From: Bifidobacterium breve
GTDB taxonomy: Bacteria > Bacteroidota > Bacteroidia > Chitinophagales > Chitinophagaceae
Assembly (NCBI GenBank): GCA_943323935.2
Contig: CALPJR020000077.1
Span: 1 to 5,474 of the forward strand
DNA length: 5,474 nt
Direction: 5' to 3'
Notes under the pieces: generated by a model
What the model was told of the DNA's origin: nothing
The model's database searches: none
The model's input: the letters and a program-made list of their open reading frames with translations, nothing else
Shown: positions 1-5,474 of the stretch, piece by piece
Numbering within the stretch: position 1 is the stretch's first letter
Layout: the number at the start of each line of letters is the position of its first letter
Translations under genes and position numbers: made by a program

Positions 1-473
1 ACTTTAAAACCCATCGCAGCATATTCCTTTGCTTCTTCTAAAGTTTCATCCAGTCCTTTAATACCAATCGTCATGGAAGTAGGCAATGCATTCATTTTTT
101 GTCCGTAAAAAGACGCAATAGATACACCCAAGTATTTTCCAAAAGCATCATGCAATGCAATATCAATGGCCGCTAAGGTGCCGGGTAAATGCGGGAATTG
201 TACATTAGATTCAAATATGATTTCTTGAAAATGGCGAACATCTCTTCCGACTAAATTTGCCACAAAAGATGTATTCAAATTCGCTACAGTCTGTTCTGTG
301 GTTTCTCCTACTACTTCCTCGGCAGGACTGCCAGAACCATAACCGATCATGCCATTGGCCAATTCAATTTCTAGAAAAGCCAATGCAACATCTGTGAATG
401 TATTATAGGCGATTGTATAAGGCTTTTTTAAAGCCATCTTTTTTAGATTAGCCCTGACTGCTACTATTTTCAT
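1..473 (-). CDS. Dipeptide epimerase / DgcA-like N-acetyl-Glu racemase, N-terminal part (enolase superfamily)
   Basis: This is the N-terminal 157 residues of a muconate-lactonizing/mandelate-racemase-type enolase-superfamily enzyme; the gene runs off the left edge (family length is usually about 340-370). Visible are the capping domain with a substrate-loop region (about residues 15-50, including NGMIGYGSGSP), the helix AAIDIALHDAFGKYLG (101-116), and the barrel-entry strand TSMTIGI (132-138), which is typical of L-Ala-D/L-Glu epimerases. The catalytic KxK motif would lie a few residues past the edge, so it cannot be checked. Family members invert the alpha-carbon of L-Ala-D-Glu in murein recycling. 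The related DgcA racemises N-acetyl-D-Glu and pairs with DgcN. The ATG lies 4 bases after the stop of the DUF1611 gene, implying translational coupling. There is no clear Shine-Dalgarno. The adjacent DUF1611 gene favours a DgcA role, but substrate is inference. It should be cytoplasmic, as no signal peptide is seen. Confidence 0.88.
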   Translation of the reverse strand, partial: MKIVAVRANLKKMALKKPYTIAYNTFTDVALAFLEIELANGMIGYGSGSPAEEVVGETTEQTVANLNTSFVANLVGRDVRHFQEIIFESNVQFPHLPGTLAAIDIALHDAFGKYLGVSIASFYGQKMNALPTSMTIGIKGLDETLEEAKEYAAMGFK

Positions 474-477
474 ATAT

Positions 478-1527
478 CTAATGCATTAAGGCTTTAAGAA
501 TTGGGATAACAGGTGCCACACCTTCCTGAATAGGCAATAAGACTGGCAAACCTAAACTTGCTGTGTATTCATTTTGATAAGCAAAAGCTTCTTCGTCTGT
601 GCAGTTTTCCGTGTTCACGGCAACAGCGATTACTTTTGATCCTAGTTTTTCGATAAGCTCGATTTCTGATGCCACAGAAGGGATCTCACCCCAATGTGCT
701 TCGTTGTCAAAATATTTTCTTTTAGGTGCAAAAATTAAAACCACATGTTTAGCATTCCCAGAAATTAATAATTCTAATCCACATGGACCACTTGGATTTC
801 TTAAAGCCGATTGTCCTTCTAAAAATAAAATATCGGATTGCGTCTCCTTCCAACAACTTACAATAGCATGCTCTAATTCGCCAGAAACAAAATCATTTAA
901 AGTGGAATCAAAAATAAAACCATACTGCCCGCCTTGCAACCAACCTGTTTGTCCTGTATAAATCATTTCGGCCTTCATGCCTTCTGATATGCATGCTTGT
1001 TTTAACATTCTGGCTGTGGTTCTTTTTCCCATGGCGCAGTCCATACCAATCACAGCAACGATAGGGGCTGTCACATTAAAAATAGCCCCATCCCAAAAAT
1101 GTAAGTCTGCTCTTGATTTAGGTTTTCTAACATCGATTAATTGTGCGCCAGTATTTGCTGCTATGGCTACTAAATCGGCTTTATCATTTAAGTATTCATG
1201 TAAACCATTCACTACCGAAATACCTTTTTTAACAGCCTCGTAAATTAAGGACAACATATTTTTAGGCAATATCCCTCCAACGGTCGCCACACCAATAATT
1301 AAAAAATCTACTTTTTCTAATGTTGCAATAGCCATTTCCATGGTTGCAAAAACAGGGATGCCTCTATGCTTGCCATCTAACAAAACACCTGCGTCTTTTC
1401 CTGCATTGGCTTCGCCATCTACTAGGCCAATAATGTTAAATCTTTCAGTGCCTCTAATTAAACCATGTGCTGTCTTTGCATCCGAAGTCATTAACAAGCC
1501 ATCCGTTAATACAATTGCATTTTTCAT
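478..1527 (-). CDS. DUF1611 P-loop family protein, DgcN-like (putative D-glutamate N-acetyltransferase)
   Basis: This is a full-length 349-residue DUF1611 protein. The N-terminal half (1-150) is a Rossmann-like domain containing LIIGVATVGG (76-85) and a conserved VRKPK stretch (133-137). The C-terminal half is a P-loop domain with Walker A GMDCAMGKRTT (161-171), followed by the family signatures YTGQTGWLQGG (190-200) and LEGQSALRNP (236-245). A DUF1611 protein called DgcN has been reported to N-acetylate D-glutamate ahead of the racemase DgcA. The tightly linked epimerase gene downstream (4-base gap) reproduces that pairing, so this role is the best guess. The family is also often annotated only as unknown or NTP-binding. 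No signal peptide or membrane segment is seen, so it should be cytoplasmic. The start fits the conserved beginning MKNAIVLTDG. An AAGGA sequence lies directly against the ATG, too close to be a normal ribosome binding site. It follows the deacylase gene by 26 bases, probably in the same operon. Confidence 0.9.
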   Translation of the reverse strand: MKNAIVLTDGLLMTSDAKTAHGLIRGTERFNIIGLVDGEANAGKDAGVLLDGKHRGIPVFATMEMAIATLEKVDFLIIGVATVGGILPKNMLSLIYEAVKKGISVVNGLHEYLNDKADLVAIAANTGAQLIDVRKPKSRADLHFWDGAIFNVTAPIVAVIGMDCAMGKRTTARMLKQACISEGMKAEMIYTGQTGWLQGGQYGFIFDSTLNDFVSGELEHAIVSCWKETQSDILFLEGQSALRNPSGPCGLELLISGNAKHVVLIFAPKRKYFDNEAHWGEIPSVASEIELIEKLGSKVIAVAVNTENCTDEEAFAYQNEYTASLGLPVLLPIQEGVAPVIPILKALMH

Positions 1528-1553
1528 TCCTTAATTTTATTACTTCTAAATAC

Positions 1554-3074
1554 TTATTTTCTTTTAATCAATAATCCTGGTTGTTTCCCAGTTGATTTTT
1601 GTGCTTGATATACAAGTGTTCCGTTTACCCAAACCATGTCTATACCAGTAGACAATGCATGGCTATTTTTAATATTTGCCTGATCTATGACTGTATTTGG
1701 ATCTAATAAAACCAAATCTGCATAGTGACCAACTGCAATACGACCTCGGTCTTTAAAGCCAAAAAAGTCTGCAGACTGTCCTGTCATTTTATAAATTGCT
1801 TTTTCTATCGGCATTACTTTCTCTTCACGCACATATTTGCCCAATACTCTTGTGAATGCACCATAACCTCTTGGATGCCCGCCTGCATTGCCGTCTGAAC
1901 AAATGATGGCTTCGGGCCATGCCATAAATACTTTCACATCTTCCTCACTCATTGCTTTTCCAGCAATGGCTTCGATACCACCAGTGTAATTTGGATTGGC
2001 ATTCTTAAAGTCTTCTGCGATTTTGATTAAACTCATTAATGCTTGTGCAGGACTTTCGTTTCGTTCAATACCAATTTCAGTAACCGATTTGCCCTTATAG
2101 CTTGGAATAGGTGCAAACTGCATTAGGTAGGACGCGCTTGGATCAAATAATTGCTTAGTAGCCATTTCGGCACTCGCTAAATTATCAAAATCTTTTCCAG
2201 GAAATAAAACCCTTAAAGTTGAATTCCAAAATGTATACGGATAGATATCTGCACTGATATTGATGCCCTCTTTTCTTGCATCATCTAACTTCTTTAAAAT
2301 TAAATTGGCAGTGCCCCAATTTAATTTGTTGGCAATTTTAATATGCGATACTTGAACAGGCATTTTTGTTTGTCTGCCTATCTCTATAATTTCTTCGATC
2401 GCTTCGTCCATATGCAAGTCCTCACTTCTAATATGACTTGTGTACAATCCTTGATGCGCTGCAGTTACTTTAGCTAAATCAAGCACTTCTTGTTTACTAG
2501 AATAAAAAGAGGCTTCGTATTCTAATCCAGTAGATAAGCCTAATGAACCTTTCTCTAATTCTGAAGCTAAAATCGATTTCATTTGGTCTATCTCCTTAGC
2601 AGTTGCGTTTCGATATAAATCATTTTCACCCATCGCAATTTCACGAAGGCTTGACTGTCCTGTATAGCTTGCTACATTGGACACCACAGGATTCGTTTGC
2701 ATCCATTTTGTCAAGCTATCCATTGGATAACCATTCCCATCCTGTCCAATTACAATGGTTGTAATGCCTTGGCTGGAAGTGGATAGCCCTTCTCTGTTTT
2801 TATTAAGGTCTCCAAAATGATGACTATGCGAATCGATAAAACCAGGCGCTAAAACTTTTCCTTGACCGTCAATGATTTGATCCATTTTATTGGGCTTCAA
2901 ATTGCCAATGGCCACAATCTTATTGCCAACAATTCTTACAGATGCATTCACAGCAGGTTTGCCTGATCCATCCACTAATTGAATATTGGTAATGATGGTT
3001 CCTGACTGTGCAATAACAGCAAGATTTAAACCAAAACTGAAAAGGGTTAAAATCAATTGTTTTCTTTGAAACAT
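1554..3074 (-). CDS. N-acyl-D-amino-acid deacylase (D-aminoacylase-type amidohydrolase), exported
   Basis: This 506-residue amidohydrolase-superfamily metalloenzyme hydrolyses N-acyl-D-amino acids to a free D-amino acid and an acid. Residues 1-22 form a signal peptide: RK, a hydrophobic run, then VIA before Q23, so the enzyme is probably periplasmic. Next come the N-terminal beta-sandwich segment (about 25-75) and the TIM barrel, with HxH in PGFIDSHSHH (H83, H85), GLSTGLEYE (179-187), H214 in YTSHIRSED, H244 in QVSHIKI and D394 in ICSDGNAG. The C-terminal GRIAVGHYADLVLLD (444-458) and the PGLLIKRK tail are typical. The bridging cysteine of classical D-aminoacylases (in a GNCG motif) is absent; the aligned segment reads GQDG (110-113), placing Asp112 there. 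Length matches the classical enzyme (about 480) plus a signal peptide. It is the first gene of the apparent operon, preceded by promoter-like boxes. Acyl and side-chain specificity cannot be read; the downstream genes suggest D-Glu. A related amidohydrolase with another substrate is possible. Confidence 0.88.
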   Translation of the reverse strand: MFQRKQLILTLFSFGLNLAVIAQSGTIITNIQLVDGSGKPAVNASVRIVGNKIVAIGNLKPNKMDQIIDGQGKVLAPGFIDSHSHHFGDLNKNREGLSTSSQGITTIVIGQDGNGYPMDSLTKWMQTNPVVSNVASYTGQSSLREIAMGENDLYRNATAKEIDQMKSILASELEKGSLGLSTGLEYEASFYSSKQEVLDLAKVTAAHQGLYTSHIRSEDLHMDEAIEEIIEIGRQTKMPVQVSHIKIANKLNWGTANLILKKLDDARKEGINISADIYPYTFWNSTLRVLFPGKDFDNLASAEMATKQLFDPSASYLMQFAPIPSYKGKSVTEIGIERNESPAQALMSLIKIAEDFKNANPNYTGGIEAIAGKAMSEEDVKVFMAWPEAIICSDGNAGGHPRGYGAFTRVLGKYVREEKVMPIEKAIYKMTGQSADFFGFKDRGRIAVGHYADLVLLDPNTVIDQANIKNSHALSTGIDMVWVNGTLVYQAQKSTGKQPGLLIKRK

Positions 3075-3090
3075 ATAGTGCGTCTTTTCT

Positions 3091-3119
3091 CAAATTTACC
3101 CAAATTTATTCCAATCAAA
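3091..3119 (-). promoter_or_regulatory. Bacteroidota-type promoter for the deacylase-DUF1611-epimerase operon
   Basis: On the minus strand a TAAATTTG box (3091-3098) matches the Bacteroidota -7 consensus TAnnTTTG. A TTTG (3116-3119) lies 17 bases upstream, within the TTG-N17-23-TAnnTTTG pattern described for Flavobacterium. Transcription would begin around 3084, giving a leader of about 10 bases before the ATG at 3074. A second identical TAAATTTG at 3101-3108 sits exactly 10 bases further upstream, between the two elements. Confidence 0.5.
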
Positions 3120-3169
3120 TGAGATTTTATTTAAACCCTTTAACCCATTATAGCTCCCCTATTTTAAAC

Positions 3170-3177
3170 TATATTTG
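3170..3177 (+). promoter_or_regulatory. Candidate -7 box for the SRAP gene
   Basis: TATATTTG on the plus strand is a perfect match to the Bacteroidota -7 consensus TAnnTTTG. It ends 17 bases before the ATG at 3195, so the leader would be about 10 bases. No TTG is seen at the expected -33 spacing (about 3143-3152), so the promoter is incomplete or weak. Confidence 0.4.
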
Positions 3178-3194
3178 GTCTTTATTTAGATACT

Positions 3195-3926
3195 ATGTGT
3201 TATGTTGTAGGGATTAAAATACCCAAAAAACAAACGGTCAAAATAGGCGACAAAAAGATTGACCTTGACCCAATTGAACTGCCTGCCCGATCTGGATTTA
3301 GCTACCAGCAATGGCCGGTGCTTTTTAATGAACAACAAGGACAAGAAAATTATTTAAGACCTGGGATGATGCATTGGGAATTGATCCCTAACTGGGTAAG
3401 GAATCAAAAAGAGCTGAACGAATCCAGAAAAAAGTATACCACACTCAATATTAAATCAGAAGGGATTTTACAAAACAAAGTTGCACAAGCATTAGTGCAT
3501 ACCAATAGATGCCTTATGCTAGCTTCCCATTTTTTTGAATGGCAAGAAGTCAATAAAGAAAAATTTCCACATTGCATTCAATTAATTAATCAGGAATTAT
3601 TTTTTATCGCGGGAATCTGGAACACCTGGACCGATCATGCATCGGGAGAAGTAAAAAATAGTTTTGGCATCATCACTACAGCAGCCAATGAATTCATGGC
3701 TAAGATTCACAATGTTAAAAAAAGAATGCCCACTATTTTGAATGCCGACTTAGCAGCAGCATGGGTTTCATCGGCATTAACGACCAATGAGATACAAACA
3801 ATTGCAGGGACAAAAATTGAAAGCAATGCATTGCAAGCGCATACTGTGGCTAAAAACTTTTTACAAGTAACTGACCCATGCGAAAAACAAGCCTACCAAA
3901 TTTTTACGCCGCAAACTTTATTTTAA
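3195..3926 (+). CDS. SRAP-domain protein (SOS response-associated peptidase family, YedK/HMCES type)
   Basis: This complete 243-residue protein belongs to the SRAP family. Members protect abasic sites in single-stranded DNA by forming a stable thiazolidine DNA-protein crosslink through the cysteine exposed after Met1 removal. That residue is present (Met1-Cys2), which also fixes the start codon. Other family positions are visible: HWELIPNWV (60-68, family WGLIPxW), N85 and E89 in TLNIKSE (family NARxE), RCLMLASHFFEW (105-116, family RCLxPAxGFxEW) with Glu115, and His172 in KIHNVKKRMP, so the catalytic Cys/Asn/Glu/His set looks intact. The segments around 60-68 and 83-116 depart somewhat from the common consensus. 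No signal peptide is present, so it should be cytoplasmic. It is transcribed divergently from the deacylase operon and convergently with the nuclease gene, so it appears monocistronic. Family membership is clear; repair activity is by homology. Confidence 0.95.
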   Translation: MCYVVGIKIPKKQTVKIGDKKIDLDPIELPARSGFSYQQWPVLFNEQQGQENYLRPGMMHWELIPNWVRNQKELNESRKKYTTLNIKSEGILQNKVAQALVHTNRCLMLASHFFEWQEVNKEKFPHCIQLINQELFFIAGIWNTWTDHASGEVKNSFGIITTAANEFMAKIHNVKKRMPTILNADLAAAWVSSALTTNEIQTIAGTKIESNALQAHTVAKNFLQVTDPCEKQAYQIFTPQTLF

Positions 3927-3939
3927 AAAAATAATTTTT

Positions 3940-3963
3940 ATTGTATGATTCTATACATGCAAT
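3940..3963. terminator. Weak hairpin between convergent genes, possible terminator
   Basis: The 42-base gap between the convergent SRAP and nuclease genes contains TTGTATG (3941-3947) and CATGCAA (3956-3962). They can pair over 7 bp with one G-U wobble and extend by an A-U pair, around an 8-base loop. On the minus strand the hairpin is followed by an A/T-rich stretch ending in seven T (on the plus strand, A at 3925-3931). It could therefore serve the nuclease transcript. The stem is AT-rich and weak, and on the plus strand no U tract follows. Confidence 0.3.
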
Positions 3964-3968
3964 GTCCA

Positions 3969-5372
3969 CTATGATAAAGTATAGGTCTCATGTAATTCCG
4001 GCACAACCACATCTTTGAATCCTTTTTTTCTGAGTCTTTCTGCAAAATGATCTTGCACTGCTGGCTCACCATGTACAATATAAACCTGTTTAACATCTCC
4101 TGGATTTTGACAAGCTAAGAATTGCATTAAGTCCTCATAATCACCATGTGCGCTCATGCTTTTGATAGATCCAATTTTACATCTTACTTCAAATGGCTCT
4201 CCATAAATACGGACTTCGTTAACACCATTCATTAAACGTCCACCAAGGGATCTTGGCTCACAATACCCCACCATTAAGATGGTATTTTTTTTACTGCTAA
4301 TATTATTTTTGATATGATGCTTTACCCTACCTGCATCTGCCATGCCTGATGCGGAGATAATCACTTTTGGATGCATATCTTCATTCAATGCCTTGCTCTC
4401 ATGAACCGATTTAATATATCGTAAGCCTTCAAAGTCAAATGGATCATCGTCAACTTCTAAAATTCTTTGAATTTTTTTATTATAGTATTTAGGAAATTTT
4501 TTGAGCATTTCAGTGGCCTCCATACTCAAAGGACTATCTACATAGATAGGTATATGCGGCAAACGTTTTTCAAGCGAAAGCTGATTGAGTTCAAATAATA
4601 TTTCTTGGGTTCTACCAACACTAAATGCAGGTATGATTAAATTTCCTTTTTGTTCTACACAAGTTAGTTGGATCCATTTTAGTAAGTCATCCGGCGTTGA
4701 ATGAATCAAGTCATGCAGCTTGTCTCCATAGGTACTTTCAATAAGTATGTAATCTGCAGCAGGGAAATTTGCCGGTGACCTTAAAATCATATCTCGATAC
4801 CTACCAATATCACCACTAAAAGTTAGGGTCTGTGTTGTATTGTTTTCTTTGATCTTTAGATTCACTGCAGCACTTCCAATAATATGTCCAGCTTCTGTAA
4901 ACATGACCTCTACATTTTCAGAAATAGTATAAGGCTTATCATATTCAACAGTTTGCAACATTGGAAGCAACAGATTCACGTCATCCATCGTGTATAGGGG
5001 TTCCACTTGCGGCATGCCCTCTCTAGCCAATCTTTTATTTTTATATTTAGCGTCATCCCTTTGGATCATGGCAGAGTCTTCTAATAAAATTTCGGTTAAT
5101 GCTTTGGTAGCTGGGGTGCAATAAACTTTTCCTCTGAATCCCTCTGCCGCTAATTTTGGTAATAGTCCAGTATGGTCTATATGTGCATGAGATAAAATAA
5201 CGTATTCGACTGTCTTTGCGTCAAAGCCAAAATTAGCATTGTATGCATCCGTGTCTCTTCCAAGTCCTTGAAACAAGCCACAGTCTAATAAAAAATTTTC
5301 ACCATTGGCTAATTGAACTAAATGTTTTGAACCGGTCACTGTACGAGCTGCTCCGTGAAAACTTATTTTCAT
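3969..5372 (-). CDS. Beta-CASP metallo-beta-lactamase-fold ribonuclease (CPSF/TTHA0252-like)
   Basis: This complete 467-residue enzyme belongs to the CPSF73-like bacterial group of zinc-dependent beta-CASP RNases. The start MKISFHGAARTVTGSKHLV is the conserved first strand of the family. Metallo-beta-lactamase motifs are intact: SHAHIDHTG with H62, H64, D66 and H67; H163 in EAGHIIGSA; D188 in FSGDIG. Beta-CASP motifs follow: E212 in IESTYGD (motif A), H352/H353 in GRVKHHIKN (motif B) and H409 in MSAHGD (motif C), with H434 in IVHGE as the last metal ligand. The RNA-specificity region lies in the C-terminal third. Members cut RNA endo- or exonucleolytically; the known Thermus enzyme is about 430 residues, so length is normal. 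No signal peptide is seen, so it should be cytoplasmic. The upstream permease gene ends 27 bases before this start on the same strand, but a promoter-like element in between suggests partly independent expression. Its particular RNA targets cannot be inferred. Confidence 0.96.
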   Translation of the reverse strand: MKISFHGAARTVTGSKHLVQLANGENFLLDCGLFQGLGRDTDAYNANFGFDAKTVEYVILSHAHIDHTGLLPKLAAEGFRGKVYCTPATKALTEILLEDSAMIQRDDAKYKNKRLAREGMPQVEPLYTMDDVNLLLPMLQTVEYDKPYTISENVEVMFTEAGHIIGSAAVNLKIKENNTTQTLTFSGDIGRYRDMILRSPANFPAADYILIESTYGDKLHDLIHSTPDDLLKWIQLTCVEQKGNLIIPAFSVGRTQEILFELNQLSLEKRLPHIPIYVDSPLSMEATEMLKKFPKYYNKKIQRILEVDDDPFDFEGLRYIKSVHESKALNEDMHPKVIISASGMADAGRVKHHIKNNISSKKNTILMVGYCEPRSLGGRLMNGVNEVRIYGEPFEVRCKIGSIKSMSAHGDYEDLMQFLACQNPGDVKQVYIVHGEPAVQDHFAERLRKKGFKDVVVPELHETYTLS

Positions 5373-5388
5373 ACGATTGGATTTACAC

Positions 5389-5419
5389 TAAAGTTAATAC
5401 TATAATGCGATGGCAGCAA
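5389..5419 (-). promoter_or_regulatory. Candidate promoter for the beta-CASP nuclease gene
   Basis: On the minus strand TAACTTTA (5389-5396) matches TAnnTTTG at seven of eight positions. A TTG (complement of 5417-5419) lies 20 bases upstream, a favourable Bacteroidota spacing. The predicted start of transcription is about 10 bases before the ATG at 5372. The -33 element falls inside the last codons of the upstream permease gene. Confidence 0.4.
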
Positions 5420-5474
5420 TGATATAATCTGCAATTAAAATAAGGATGCAGCTAACAACGACAGACTTCGTGCC
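5400..5474 (-). CDS. C-terminal end of a probable MlaE-family ABC-transporter permease (partial)
   Basis: Only the last 24 codons are present, followed by TAG at 5402-5400; the rest lies beyond the right edge. The fragment reads G-T-K-S-V-V-V-S and then the hydrophobic stretch CILILIADYIIAAIAL, a terminal membrane helix. It resembles the conserved end of MlaE/YrbE permeases (a G-x-x-T-(R/K)-x-V-V-x-S segment, then an ILI-(A/S)-D-Y/F-like helix), which take part in phospholipid transport between inner and outer membrane. The assignment rests on this short tail only; another multi-span membrane protein is possible. It is on the same strand as the nuclease gene, 27 bases upstream, so read-through is plausible. 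Confidence 0.6.
   Translation of the reverse strand, partial: GTKSVVVSCILILIADYIIAAIAL

Noticed and set aside
599..1534. Plus-strand open frames at 599-961, 977-1243 and 1340-1534
   Set aside because: They lie wholly antisense to the well-supported DUF1611 gene (the last by a few bases beyond its start), and their translations show no recognisable domain or protein-like composition.
3131..3145. Short imperfect direct repeat TTAAACCC / TTTAACCC in the divergent intergenic region
   Set aside because: Two copies of about 8 bases with a mismatch in AT-rich DNA are expected by chance and do not align with the promoter boxes on either strand.
3823..3834. Perfect 12-base palindrome GCAATGCATTGC
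   Set aside because: It falls inside the SRAP coding region as ordinary Ser-Asn-Ala-Leu codons. Similar GCAATGCA strings recur through the window because of common Asn/Ala/Leu codons, so an operator role is not supported.
1..5474. Search for CRISPR arrays, insertion-sequence ends, tRNA or rRNA genes, riboswitches and phage or defence genes
   Set aside because: Nearly all bases are covered by housekeeping-type or metabolic coding regions, and the gaps (4, 26, 120, 42 and 27 bases) are too short for such elements. No long repeats were seen.

Overview
The window looks like a chromosomal stretch from a member of the Bacteroidota, possibly the Chitinophagaceae or relatives. This rests on three things: AT-rich DNA, start sites without clear Shine-Dalgarno sequences, and promoter-like TAnnTTTG boxes of the Bacteroidota type close upstream of the genes. 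Taxonomy is inferred from style and protein flavour, not from a marker gene. The window is densely coding. The largest gap is about 120 bases, and I see no RNA gene, mobile element, CRISPR array or long repeat.

Left part (1-3119, minus strand): an apparent three-gene operon read right to left. First comes an exported N-acyl-D-amino-acid deacylase (3074-1554). After 26 bases comes a DUF1611 protein resembling DgcN (1527-478). After only 4 bases comes a dipeptide-epimerase/DgcA-type enolase-superfamily protein (473 to the left edge, N-terminal half only). Together they suggest a D-amino acid or cell-wall-peptide salvage pathway. The deacylase would free D-amino acids such as D-glutamate from N-acylated forms. 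The DgcN-like enzyme could acetylate D-Glu, and the epimerase could invert it to the L form for central metabolism. An alternative is murein-peptide recycling, with the epimerase acting on L-Ala-D-Glu.

Middle (3075-3968): a divergent intergenic region holds promoter-like elements on both strands. It is followed by a plus-strand SRAP-domain (HMCES/YedK-type) gene with the obligatory Cys2. That gene converges on the next one across a 42-base gap containing a weak hairpin.

Right part (3969-5474, minus strand): a complete beta-CASP metallo-beta-lactamase-fold RNA-processing nuclease, with its own promoter-like element. Behind it lies the last 24 codons of a gene whose end resembles an MlaE-family ABC-transporter permease. 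The SRAP gene, the nuclease and the permease show no evident functional link to the D-amino acid operon.
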